From assembly GCF_014489555.1 (NCBI RefSeq), contig NZ_CP060784.1, forward strand, positions 124,001 through 188,000: a stretch of DNA of 64,000 nt. Reading direction: 5' to 3'. Shown in pieces: positions 1 to 10,200 of the stretch (positions are counted from its first letter, which is position 1; every line of letters begins with the position of its first letter). A program made the position numbers and the translations under genes. The notes beneath the pieces were generated by a model that was given only the letters and a program-made list of their open reading frames with translations, did no database searches and was not told the DNA's origin. The stretch is from Hymenobacter qilianensis (GTDB lineage Bacteria; Bacteroidota; Bacteroidia; Cytophagales; Hymenobacteraceae).

Positions 1-1
1 T

Positions 2-843
2 ATAGGAGTAGAAATTAAACTGCTAGCCTTTGAAGCGTTTCGACCTCCAGAGCACTTCACTACAGAATTCCGAAACGCTTTTTACAAGCTCGATGTGCTT
101 CGCGCTTTGTCTCATCCGGATGCGGGGCAATATAGTCTGCTCCTAGATTCAGATTGTGTTTGGACTCGGCCCGATCCAACGCTTACCCGTTTAGTACAGA
201 GTGATGTTCTTTTGCTCTTAGATGCAGAGCCTAAATCATTGCCTGACACGAAAATACATGGACTAAGCCGCCGCGATATGGGCGACTTATACCGAGAACT
301 CGATCCGGACTATCCAGTCGCTTCACCAATCCACTTTGGGGGTGAAATCATTGGTGGTAGCCGTGAGCGTTTAGCAGAGGTGATACAGGAACTTAGCAAA
401 AATTGGGATCAAATAGTACGAGATTATCCTACTTCTCCACCCACTTTTCGCAATAACCGCAACATCTTTGATGGTGATGAGTACATAAGTAGTTTCGTGT
501 ACAACCGTCTGCCTCGTCCTTGGGCCGACGCCAGCCCTTATATTCGACGTATTTGGACTAGCTACAGGAATACAAATGTGCGCCCTTCAGATGCGTCACT
601 TTCGCTGTGGCACCTTCCTAATGAGAAAACACAGGGTTTGCCTGTGCTTAGTCGCAGAGTAGTGAATCGTGATTCCCAATTCTGGAAATTGCCCCCGAAG
701 CACTGGCAGACTACTTAGGTAGCTACCTCGGGGTTCCGCATCCTGTTTGGCGACCACGTCGTCTTCTCACCTTGGCTACCAAACTTCCACGGCTATTAAT
801 AATTGCAAAGCGGTTTCTCAATCGATCTGCTCCTGCTAGCTGA
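2..843 (+). CDS. Glycosyltransferase-like protein, 5' end outside window (one frame change)
   Basis: The frame is already open at base 2, so the start lies upstream of the window. I see a phrase resembling a nucleotide-sugar binding DxD site (LLLDSDC, encoded near 135-155) after a FYKLDVL segment, which is reminiscent of GT-A transferases. No family could be named with certainty. The frame closes at 718, but the adjacent frame carries on smoothly to a TGA at 841-843 with a basic, proline-rich C-terminus. Restoring one C in the C5 run at 692-696 joins the two, giving KLPPEALADYLG across the junction. The downstream neighbours are all polysaccharide glycosyltransferases, which supports a role in glycan assembly. 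The substrate is unknown. Confidence 0.55.
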
Positions 844-869
844 ACCTTTTACTATTGACGTGTCCTGCG

Positions 870-2062
870 ATGAGAATCGGACTTTCTACCCCTATAGATG
901 TTGATGCATTACGGCCTTACTTAGATGTCGCTGATGCTGTTATCCCTAGTGGTATGGGGGCAGTGCCATCACTCCATTAATCCAGGGATTACTCGAAGCT
1001 GGTCACCAAGTATCTGTTTATTCATTAGATCCAAAGGTTACAACTCCAGTAGTACTACGTGGTTCTCAGCTGACAATTTATCTGGGCCATTTTCGGCCGC
1101 GTGCACGTCAGCGTTGTCCAGATCTGTTTAGGCAGGAAGGGAAGGAATTAGCCCGGTTTATTCATCAGGATAAGCCAGAAATTGTTCATGCCCACTGGGC
1201 TTATGAATTCGCATTAGGAGCACTGATGAGTGGTTATCCTCATCTAATCACTCTCCATGACAATCCATGGGTGGTTTTACGGTATGTCCCTGATGCTTAT
1301 CGGGTGGTTCGTCTCTTGCTTAAACTACGGATCTTACGTTGGGGAAAGAATTTCACTGCTGTCTCACCGTATATAGCTGAGGCACTAAAGAGTAAGAATC
1401 GCCATCCAATCGTAGTGCCTAATGCGGTTCGCCCAGCTCCAGGAGGCCCTCGTTCATTTCCAACTGGTCCCCGACGGCGTATTATCTCAATGCAAGCGGA
1501 ATGGTCGTCATTGAAGAATGTAGACACAGCCCTACTTGCATTTCGCGAGGTGCGCCAACGTCTGGGTTCAGACGTTGAGTATTGGCTGTATGGCCCCAAC
1601 TATGGTTTAAATGGACAAGCTCATCAATGGGCTAAAGCACATGGGGTAGCTGAAGGTGTACACTTTGCAGGGAAAGCTACACACAATGAAATAATTACCC
1701 TTTTGCCTGATTTCGACGTAATGCTTCATCCATCACGTGAAGAATCTTTTGGAATGACCTTAGTAGAAGCAATGCAGGCTGGGGTTCCAGTAATAGCAGG
1801 AGCTAAATCGGGAGCAGTTCCTTGGGTACTTGATTATGGAAAGCATGGAATACTTACCGATATCAATTCGCCTGCAGCAATAGCGGATGCTTTGTGTCAT
1901 TTACTGACTCAGCCCCAGCTGTATGAAAAACTAAGTAGAGAAGGAATCACAACTGTGCAGGAGAGGTTTTCGATACCTATCGTTACTGCGGCCTATGAAC
2001 AGCAATACCGCCGGATACTTGGTCAAATTGCCCCCCAGGCTGTATCTACATTGTCTTACTAG
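870..2062 (+). CDS. Family 4 glycosyltransferase (GT-B), one frame change
   Basis: This is a GT4-type retaining glycosyltransferase that would add a sugar from a nucleotide donor to a growing surface glycan in the cytoplasm. ATG 870 begins MRIGLSTPIDVDAL, and the frame then stops at about 988. Restoring one G in the G5 run at 956-960 gives the classic N-terminal glycine loop (PSGMGGSAITPLIQGL) and an open frame to 2062. Further features are VHAHWAYEFALG, the donor-domain segment VVPNAVRP, and the C-terminal E-x7-E motif in SREESFGMTLVEAMQAG. The restored length of about 397 residues is normal for the family. The gene sits 26 bases after the preceding gene and 23 before the polymerase-like gene, so co-transcription is likely. 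Reading only 1226-2062 would give a falsely truncated protein. Confidence 0.8.
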
Positions 2063-2085
2063 TCTCGCTGATTACAGCTACCACT

Positions 2086-3408
2086 ATGAAGCTACGTTAT
2101 CGACTTTTATACGCTATTCCACTGTTGGCTATATTAATATTAGACGTTATTTTCTCAACTCTGATTACTGGGCGCATAGAGGTGGATGAGTTTGGAACTT
2201 CGGCTCCATCGCCACTTGATGGGTATCCTGCTTTAGTTATTGCCGGTTGCGTGCCTCTAAGTATTCTTTTGTATAAGTACCTGACCGGGATAGCTCGCTA
2301 CGTATTCTGGTGTGCCCTAGCAGGTGTAGCCTTTCTGATGGCCGAATCGTACTTACGTTATGGTGTACCAGCGGTATATCCGCATGTGTTTCAGAAAATA
2401 TTGGTGCTGTTTACCTTACCTGCTATGTATGGGGTATACAGAATAATTGGACGTATTACACTAGCAGATCTGATAAAAATGATCTGGGTAGCTCTAATTC
2501 TTAATGTGAGCCTTTTCAATCCTGAGGCTCTCAGTATGGGAGCTTTTGTCAATCACGAGCGAGGATTGGTGGCGTCGTCTGTTTATCTATTGGTTTTACC
2601 CTTGCTCTACCACTTTAATACATACCTGCAAACGCGCAAACTATTACAACTAGTACTGTTTTTTGTGGTTGCAACTGCCATCCTATTTTTTCAGCACCGA
2701 ACCGTCTGGGTTGTATCCGTTCTTACTTTAACTATTAATGTTGCTCTGTTAATTCGTGCAGCTAGGCATCGTCTAAGTTTCAAGGCTTTATTACCTCTAA
2801 TAGGCATTCCTATCATATTCTTACTCTTAACGCTGACTACGTTGGCAGTATCAAATCCTAAGGTACTAGCCAAGATATCCTCGAATATAGCTGACATTGA
2901 AAATTACGATAAGCAAGGTACAGGAGGATGGCGAGCCGCACAGGCAAAGTCTTACTGGCCTTTTATTGTTGATAATCCAATAGCCGGAATGCGGTTTAAA
3001 GGATTCGAGCTACCTATTCAATTCTATGATCCTGACCAACCAACCCTGGTAGTATTCCCTGATGGCCATGGTCACTTTTTACATAGTTTCTACATCGATG
3101 CTCTGTTCTATCTCGGGATAATAGGATTAATACTTTTATCCATGCCTCAGTTATACGCGCTTTTACAACTGCTAAAAGGCCCTGGCATGGACCCTGAAAC
3201 CCTAACATGGAGCCTTTTCTTAGGGACTAGTTTGGTATATGGCTATTCGTACAGTCTACCTCCATACTTTTATGGCTTAGCTGGTTTCGCCTTTAATCGC
3301 ATAATGACCTTAGCTGAACTTGCCTCTAATACTACATCTGAAAATCAGATTTCTACCTCTGTCAGTAGTCCTTCTCAGAGTACCCCAGCCGTTCCCCTAT
3401 CAGCTTAA
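2086..3408 (+). CDS. O-antigen ligase/polymerase-like membrane protein
   Basis: This 440-residue, strongly hydrophobic protein has about ten to twelve predicted membrane segments and one large hydrophilic loop around residues 265-335. The short HRTVWVV motif near residue 205 and the FPDGHGHFLHS segment at the end of the long loop fit the O-antigen ligase / Wzy polymerase superfamily (PF04932-like). These enzymes join or polymerise lipid-linked oligosaccharides on the periplasmic face. Ligase and polymerase cannot be told apart by eye. Its position between glycosyltransferases and the tight spacing to both neighbours support a repeat-unit polymerase. The C-terminal tail, rich in serine and threonine, is probably cytoplasmic or disordered. 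Confidence 0.7.
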   Translation: MKLRYRLLYAIPLLAILILDVIFSTLITGRIEVDEFGTSAPSPLDGYPALVIAGCVPLSILLYKYLTGIARYVFWCALAGVAFLMAESYLRYGVPAVYPHVFQKILVLFTLPAMYGVYRIIGRITLADLIKMIWVALILNVSLFNPEALSMGAFVNHERGLVASSVYLLVLPLLYHFNTYLQTRKLLQLVLFFVVATAILFFQHRTVWVVSVLTLTINVALLIRAARHRLSFKALLPLIGIPIIFLLLTLTTLAVSNPKVLAKISSNIADIENYDKQGTGGWRAAQAKSYWPFIVDNPIAGMRFKGFELPIQFYDPDQPTLVVFPDGHGHFLHSFYIDALFYLGIIGLILLSMPQLYALLQLLKGPGMDPETLTWSLFLGTSLVYGYSYSLPPYFYGLAGFAFNRIMTLAELASNTTSENQISTSVSSPSQSTPAVPLSA

Positions 3409-3411
3409 TTC

Positions 3412-4365
3412 ATGCTCGTCAACGCTTCAACTGGTTCTACCGATGCGACGAACGGTTCAATACCTCGTACGGCAGTTTTGTTTTTGGTCTTCAACCGCCC
3501 GGATGTAACGGAGCGTGTGCTGGCTGCCATTCGTGCTGCACGTCCACCCCGTTTATATATTGCCGCTGACGGTGCCCGGGCGGATCGGCCAAGCGAGGCG
3601 ATTGCCTGTGATACGGTGCGTCGTCTGATAGAAACAGGCGTAGATTGGCCTTGTACAGTAAAAACACTTTTTCGGGATCAGAATCTTGGGTGCCGTCGAG
3701 CAGTGAGTACTGCCATTGATTGGTTTTTTCAACACGAGGAAGCAGGTATCATTTTAGAGGATGATTGCTTACCCCACCCCTCCTTCTTTTCTTACTGCGA
3801 AGAATTGCTTGACCACTACCGTGATGATACACGAGTAATGCACATAAATGGCAGCAACATCATGCGGGGTTGGGTCAAGGACCCTGATTACTCTTATTAT
3901 TTCTCTCGCCATTCTGCTATTTGGGGATGGGCTAGTTGGCGTCGGGCGTGGCAGCACTATAATGTTGCTACCCCCTTGCTGCCCGAAATTCATAGCAAAA
4001 ACTATTTATGGCGGCATTTCTTTAATCCCTTAGAAGCGCGCATGTTGTTACGTCCATTATGGGCGACACACACAGGTAAGCTTGATACTTGGGATTACCA
4101 ATGGTCTTTTGCGCTACTTATTCAATCAGGCCTAAGTATCATGCCTGCCGTAAACCTAATTAGTAATATTGGCTTTGGAGAGGACGCCACTCATACAGTA
4201 AATACTTCCCACCCATTAGCTAATCTACCAACTGAGCAAATCCCTTTGCCCTTGCGGCATCCTAGCTTTGTAATTCGTGACACCGTTTCAGACTATCGGG
4301 AGCTACGTAGTACACTTCGCAATAAGATATTGGCTCGCTTGCGTTCCGTTACTACTTTATTATAA
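3412..4365 (+). CDS. GT-A fold glycosyltransferase, HlpA-like
   Basis: This 317-residue GT-A protein has N-terminal VLFLVFNRPDVTERVLAAI (nucleotide binding) and an acidic metal-binding motif ILEDDCLPHPSFF near residues 119-131. The WGWASWRRAW segment is typical of proteins often annotated as hemolytic protein HlpA-like, which are in fact family 2-like sugar transferases. It starts three bases after the polymerase-like gene, so the two are probably translated from one transcript. The sugar and acceptor are not predictable. The first 20 residues before the core are low complexity, so a later internal start is possible. Confidence 0.72.
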   Translation: MLVNASTGSTDATNGSIPRTAVLFLVFNRPDVTERVLAAIRAARPPRLYIAADGARADRPSEAIACDTVRRLIETGVDWPCTVKTLFRDQNLGCRRAVSTAIDWFFQHEEAGIILEDDCLPHPSFFSYCEELLDHYRDDTRVMHINGSNIMRGWVKDPDYSYYFSRHSAIWGWASWRRAWQHYNVATPLLPEIHSKNYLWRHFFNPLEARMLLRPLWATHTGKLDTWDYQWSFALLIQSGLSIMPAVNLISNIGFGEDATHTVNTSHPLANLPTEQIPLPLRHPSFVIRDTVSDYRELRSTLRNKILARLRSVTTLL

Positions 4366-4527
4366 GCATGACGATGTTGTATATAACTATAATGCAACTG
4401 TTACTACAAAGTAAAATAATTACTATTGATTAGAGGAAGGAGATAGCTAATATGGTGTGTCCATCAGATTACGATATTTTTTGTTTAAAGCTCCTTATTG
4501 TTTTGAGCATTTAGCCTACTGCATAAC

Positions 4528-5699
4528 ATGCTCCCCCTACTCTCCCTGCACCGAAAATACTCCATATTTTACATTCTCTATGCTTTAGTGGTGCTGAAGT
4601 GATGCTTCGGCTGGCAGCTCCCACTATACAAGCTCAGGGTTTTGAACAGCATATGCTGGCCGACGGCGCCGTAGTAGGTGACTATGCTCCTACTTTGCGA
4701 GATGCAGGGTTCATAGTACATCACCGACCTTATAACAATTGGTCAATAGTGCATTTATGGCGCTTATACTGCTTTTTAAGGCAACACCAGTTTTCGGTAG
4801 TCCATAATCATACTGAACAAAATTTTTTTTGGTATCTCCTAGTAGCACGATTAGCACGTGTCCCTCGCCTTGTGTCTACTATACACAATAACTTTGTCTT
4901 CCGTGGTCAAGTACGCTGGCGTCGTAGCACTTACCGCTGGATAGCACGACGCTTATTCGGAGCTACTTTCACCGCTATCGGCCCTTCAGTAGCTCAAGTT
5001 GAAGCCCACACTTATTATAATCCTACTGTTCTGGTACCTAATTGGCTAGACGAGCAGCGTTTCATACCTGCCCATAACGCAGCAGAACGAGCAGAAGCGC
5101 GTCAGCATTTCGCTATTCCCACGGATGCCGTAGTTATAATATCAGTAGGTGGCTGCTCTGCTATTAAGAATCATAAAGTCGTTTTAGAGGCATTGAAAGC
5201 CTTACGACCAAGGGTAGCCCAACAGTTGATTTATCTACATGTAGGCGAAGGAATTACCCACGCAGCGGAGCAGCAGCAAGCACACCAGCTAGGAGTAAGC
5301 GATGCTGTAAAGTTCGTGGGCCAAACGCATAACGTGCGTCAAGCTCTATTAGCTGCTGATATTTATGCAATGCCCTCCTTGTTTGAGGGACTAAGCATCT
5401 CGCTCCTTGAAGCATTAAGTTGTGGCATACCCGCCGTGGTATTTGATGTATATGGGCAGCGCGACTTGGTAATTGAAGGTCAAACAGGCCGCTGTGTTCC
5501 TACGACTACTGAAGCATTCACAGATGCTTTGCAGGAATTGATTGAGCAACCTATCCTTCGCCAACGTTATGGCAAAGCTGGCCGTGCATTTGTTCAGCAG
5601 CACTATTCTATGCACGACTCTCTTTCTAAACTGTTACGTCTTTATGGATCTTCAGTTAAAAAAGATGCTTTACTAATTCAGTCAACTATACAGAATTAG
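4528..5699 (+). CDS. Family 4 glycosyltransferase (one frame change near start)
   Basis: This is a GT4 transferase with the N-terminal motif FSGAEVMLRLA, the central donor-site phrase ISVGGCSAIKNHK, and the C-terminal MPSLFEGLSISLLEALSCG carrying the E-x7-E signature. Without correction the first usable starts are GTG 4599 or ATG 4602, which remove the first beta strand and glycine loop. One extra C in the C5 run at 4533-4537 links ATG 4528 to the phrase KILHILHSLCFSGAEV, giving about 390 residues, the usual family length. The 162 bases upstream of 4528 hold no gene. A gap of 39 bases separates it from the next glycosyltransferase. Confidence 0.75.
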
Positions 5700-5738
5700 T
5701 TGGCTTGATAAGCCTGTCTTCCCTCGTTTGCTTCTACT

Positions 5739-6575
5739 ATGCTTCACATTGTTATTCCCGTTTTCAATCGCCTCTCGTTCACTTTAGCGTGCCTAGACTC
5801 ACTACGTAAGCAGACTGATCAAGATTTTAAGGTAGTGATAGTAGACGATGGTTCTACAGACGGTACTGCGGCCGCATTAAATGACAAGTACCCTGAAGTG
5901 AAAGTGCTTACCGGCACCGGATCTTTATTTTGGACTGCTGGTGTAAATCTAGGCTTGCGTTATGCCTTGGATCAAGGAGCCACTTGGCTGATGACGATGA
6001 ATAATGATGTTGTCGTCTATCCTGATTTTGTAGCCAACATGATGAAGGCGGCAAATAGCCGCCCACCTGCGCTTTATGGAGCGTATGAGTTAGATGCTGT
6101 AACACAAGAGCCTATCTATAGCGGAGGCTGGCTGAACTGGCGCACTGGCAGCTTTCGGCGCCTACTAGATGACGTGGCTCCGGATCAGCGTCGGGGGCAG
6201 TGGCCTAGTCAAAACTTACCTGGACGCGGCTTACTAATTCCGCGTGTCGTATTTGATCGGATTGGTTTGTTTGCGGCTGATATTCTTCCGCATTACTATG
6301 CTGATTATGATTTTACGCACCAAGCTCGTCTAGCTGGCTTTGAGGTTTACTTAAACTTTGACGCTCGTTTGGGTACGTATCCTGAAGAAAGCGGTGACCA
6401 GCATAATCGTAAGCGAAAGAGCTTGAGAAATTATTATAACCACTTATTCAGTATCAGAGGCGGGGCCAACTTGCGCGACTTTACTCAGTTTGCCCGGCGT
6501 AACTGCCCACCGCTTTATCTTCCGCTTTTCTTGGCTAACGGATATATGCGCAGAATTCTCGGATACTGGCTCTAA
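5739..6575 (+). CDS. Family 2 glycosyltransferase
   Basis: This is a GT2 inverting glycosyltransferase of 278 residues. It shows the N-terminal IVIPVFNRLSFTLACLDSL, the nucleotide-binding VVIVDDGSTDGT, and the metal-binding MTMNNDVV as a DxD equivalent (N-N-D). The segment ADYDFTHQARLAG resembles the catalytic-base region of rhamnosyltransferase-like GT2 proteins. It is the last gene of the plus-strand run that begins before the window, and it is closed 15 bases downstream by a very long palindromic terminator. The rhamnosyl assignment is only a family resemblance. Confidence 0.78.
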   Translation: MLHIVIPVFNRLSFTLACLDSLRKQTDQDFKVVIVDDGSTDGTAAALNDKYPEVKVLTGTGSLFWTAGVNLGLRYALDQGATWLMTMNNDVVVYPDFVANMMKAANSRPPALYGAYELDAVTQEPIYSGGWLNWRTGSFRRLLDDVAPDQRRGQWPSQNLPGRGLLIPRVVFDRIGLFAADILPHYYADYDFTHQARLAGFEVYLNFDARLGTYPEESGDQHNRKRKSLRNYYNHLFSIRGGANLRDFTQFARRNCPPLYLPLFLANGYMRRILGYWL

Positions 6576-6590
6576 CGCAGGGTTTTAAAC

Positions 6591-6678
6591 CTGATAAGCA
6601 GGAAAAAAAGCCCCCACAGGCTACACTGTATTACAAAATACAGTGTAGCCTGTGGGGGCTTTTTTTCCTGCTTATCAG
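6591..6678. terminator. Perfect 42-bp inverted repeat, probable bidirectional terminator
   Basis: Bases 6591-6632 and 6637-6678 are exact reverse complements, separated by the four-base loop ACAA. The core is G/C-rich (AGCCCCCACAGGC) and is flanked by A7 and T7 tracts, so either strand has a terminator-like hairpin followed by a U-run. It lies directly after the last glycosyltransferase gene. An arm of 42 bp without a mismatch is far longer than an ordinary intrinsic terminator needs. Confidence 0.85.
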
Positions 6679-7209
6679 TCTATTTTCAAATTCTTGGCAC
6701 TTAACATCTAAAATACCATACAGTCATCAGCTAATAATTATATTAATAAATACAGATACTACATATTTAGCCATGCAAAACTCAATACACACTATTATTG
6801 GAATGTTCATAAAAAAATAATTTTGTACTTATTATATATGATCGGTAAATAAACCGGATCTCAACATAAAATTTTAATATTTCCAAGTATGTAGATGCAA
6901 TTCTCTTAATTAATCACCAAAAATGTTCAAAAAATATCGGCCTTATTATTGCAAAACAGGGTTTCTATCATTTATATTTATAAAATGGTTGTTCATAACT
7001 GACTGAATAAATATAAATGACAGCATTTACCTCTTTCTACTACTATAAGAATATTTACTATGTATACCTACTTATGATAAGCATGGTACAATTCTATAAA
7101 TCTTGCAAAGGGGCATTTCAATTAGATTTTGTATAACATTCGGTGAGGCTCAATCCTCTCTAACTTACATTTTGAACGAAACATCTGGAGATAAATTAAA
7201 CTCAAACTA
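6679..7209 (+). other. AT-rich intergenic region upstream of the T9SS protein gene
   Basis: This stretch of about 530 bases carries no convincing gene. It is very AT-rich and presumably holds the promoter and a 5' untranslated leader. A TACATTTTG sequence at 7166-7174 resembles the Bacteroidota -7 element (TAnnTTTG), but I found no good partner 19 bases upstream. No riboswitch-like structure was recognised. Confidence 0.5.
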
Positions 7210-10200
7210 ATGAAGCGATTCTACTCTAAAGCTTTCATCAATTGGCTGTCCTCTGCATTCGTACTGCTATTGATGCTAAGTCCGGGTTCCTTACCAACCT
7301 GGGCACAATCCACTGAGGTTATTTATAGTGGCCCGATCTCCATTACCAGAGGCGGAACATACAGTGGAAACTGGCGGAGCCTAGACTCTAGGACACCTGC
7401 TATCTCTATCGAGACGTCGGAGCCAGTGATTATTGAGAACTCAAATATTCAAAGCGCGGGCATCCTGATAAGAGCACACCATCAGAACAACGATGTTACT
7501 ATTCGTAATACACGTGGTCTTGGTCTAAAGCCTTCTATGGACAATGTGCGGCAAGGGCGCTTTTTTGATGCAAGCAATTTCAAAAATGCCCACTTAGAGC
7601 ACAACTATATGGAGCAAACCTCTGGTATCTACTTAGCTAGTTACGTAGGGGACCGGAGCAGTAAGCAAACTATTAAAGTACTCTATAATCAAGCACGTAA
7701 TATTGATGGCCGGTACCGCAACGGTGGTAAAGAGTTTGTGCAGTTTGTACAATTTAATGGCTTACAAGGCCTACGCGGAGTTGAGATTGCTTGGAACGAA
7801 ATCATTAATACTCCTAACGAAAGTAGCGTTGAGGATAATATCAACTTTTATAAGTCGAATGGTACTGCCGATAGCCCTTTCTTAGTACACGACAACTATA
7901 TTAAGGGAGCCTATCCTATACCTGCCACTGCAAACAGCTATTCAGGTGGAGGAATCATGCTCGGTGATGGAGATCCAACGTCCCTAGCTGAATCTAGTGG
8001 CTTTGTCAAATGCTACAATAACCAAGTGGTAGGAGTATGTAATTATGGTATTGCTGTCGCAAACGGCCATGATATTGAGATCTACAACAACCGTGTAGTA
8101 TCTAGCGGTTATATTGGAGATCAATATTTATACTCCTCTAATGTAGGCATTTACACTTGGAATAGTACGACCAGTATTGATACTGATGCTTACTTCTTCA
8201 ATATCTCAGCACACGACAATCAGGTTGGCTATGTAAAAAAAGGTCATTGGGAGGATAGAAATGATTTGTGGTTCCGCAACATTCACTACAGTAAGAATAA
8301 TACCGCACTACCTAACCCTGTTACTCTTCAGACTGAACAAGCAGAGTGGACTTCTTGGCTAGAGAAGATTAAGAGCCAGAATATAACGCCTGGGCTAATT
8401 GTAAAAGCCCCTACGCCCGCACCGAATGTGGCCCCGAGCATAGCGCTGATGGCGCCCACCAATAACCTGGCCTTGCCGCTGGGCCAGACCCAGCTGCTGA
8501 CGGCCACGGCCACGGATAGCGATGGCTCGGTGCAGAAGGTGGAGTTCTTTCAGGGCAGCGCCAAGCTCGGGGAAGTAACCGCCGCCCCGTATCAGCTCAA
8601 CTGGACTGCCGCCACGGCCGGCACGGTCGCCTTCACGGCCCGCGCCACCGACAATGCCGGGGCTACCACCACAAGCGCCACGGTCACCGTCACCGTCAAT
8701 CCTGCCCCGGAACCAGCCCCCACCCCGGCGCCCATTTTTGCACCTGCGCCCACGGCTCCAGCCAATGCTGCTTTTTATCGGGGAATTAATATTAATGGTA
8801 ACTCCCTCACACTTGATGGCAATAAGTGGGAAGCCAGCAGCAGCGCAGCTAATGTAAATATTGAAGGAGAGTACTTCTCAAACCAGAACGTTACGCTCAA
8901 TCCATCAACTGATGCGGAACGCACTCAGATGATTCGCTCATCAATCGGAAGCCGGAATGCAGGTATTGAGTTTTCGAATGTTTCTAACGGTAACTATTTC
9001 GTATACTTATACATATGGGAAGATAATTTCTCCATACGTTTCAACGTCAGTGTACAAGGCCAATTAGTTCAGAGTGATGTTGTGAGTGGGTTAGCTGGTA
9101 GCTGGACTCGCTTAGGACCATATGCGGCGGCAGTTACCAATGGTCAGTTGAGCATTAATGCTACAGGTACTGACAACGCAAATATCTCAGGGGTAGAACT
9201 ATGGAAATCTACTCTTGCGCCAGCCCCCGCTCCAGCTCCTACGCCCGCACCGAATGTGGCCCCGAGCATAGCGCTGATGGCGCCCACCAATAACCTGGCC
9301 TTGCCGCTGGGCCAGACCCAGCTGCTGACGGCCACGGCCACGGATAGCGATGGCTCGGTGCAGAAGGTGGAGTTCTTTCAGGGCAGCGCCAAGCTCGGGG
9401 AAGTAACCGCCGCCCCGTATCAGCTCAACTGGACTGCCGCCACGGCCGGCACGGTCGCCTTCACGGCCCGCGCCACCGACAATGCCGGGGCTACCACCAC
9501 AAGCGCCACGGTCACCGTCACCGTCAATCCTGCCCCGGCGCCTACGCCAGAACCTACTCCTACTCCGGCACCTACTCCTACCCCGGCACCTGCCCCAACG
9601 CCGACACCAACACCCGCTCCTGCCATAGCGCAGCTATATCGGGCGATAAATATCAATGGTGGGGCAATTACACTGGACGGTAATAAATGGGAAGCCAGTA
9701 CTGGAGCAACTAATCTGCAGATCAGCGGCACTTTATTCTCTAACCAAAATGTCAAGCTGCGGTCGAACCCTGATGCTACTCGTGCGCAGATGATTCGCTC
9801 ATCAGTGGGGGGCAAAAACGTAAAAGTGCAACTGGCTAATGTGCCTAACGGAGTCTATAACATATATGTGTATGTATGGGAAGACAACAAACCAGAGCGT
9901 TTCAGCTTAGCACTCAACAATAAGACTGTCTTAACTAATTATAATAGTGGTACAGCTGGCAATTGGGATAAAATAGGTCCTTTAGCGGTTACGGTTTCTG
10001 ATGGATTTATTCGACTAGCGAGTTCTGGTGGCGATGCCAACATCTCCGGTATCGAGGTTTGGACCACTCCCGGCAGTACACCAGTTCCGAGCAGCACACC
10101 AACTACTCTAGCTACTACGAACTCGGTTTCTACCCAATCATTTCCTAATCCTTTTGAAGATGTAGTAACTATTCAAACCCAGCTGAAAACGGCTGAAACG

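Noticed and set aside
1226..2062. Reading 1226-2062 as a complete short glycosyltransferase
   Set aside because: The first glycine loop and acceptor domain are plainly encoded upstream from 870 after adding one base to a G5 run.
9540..9625. A Pro/Thr/Ala repeat tract considered as a possible CRISPR or minisatellite
   Set aside because: It encodes a coherent proline-rich linker inside the T9SS protein frame. Repeats are short and codon-based without spacers.
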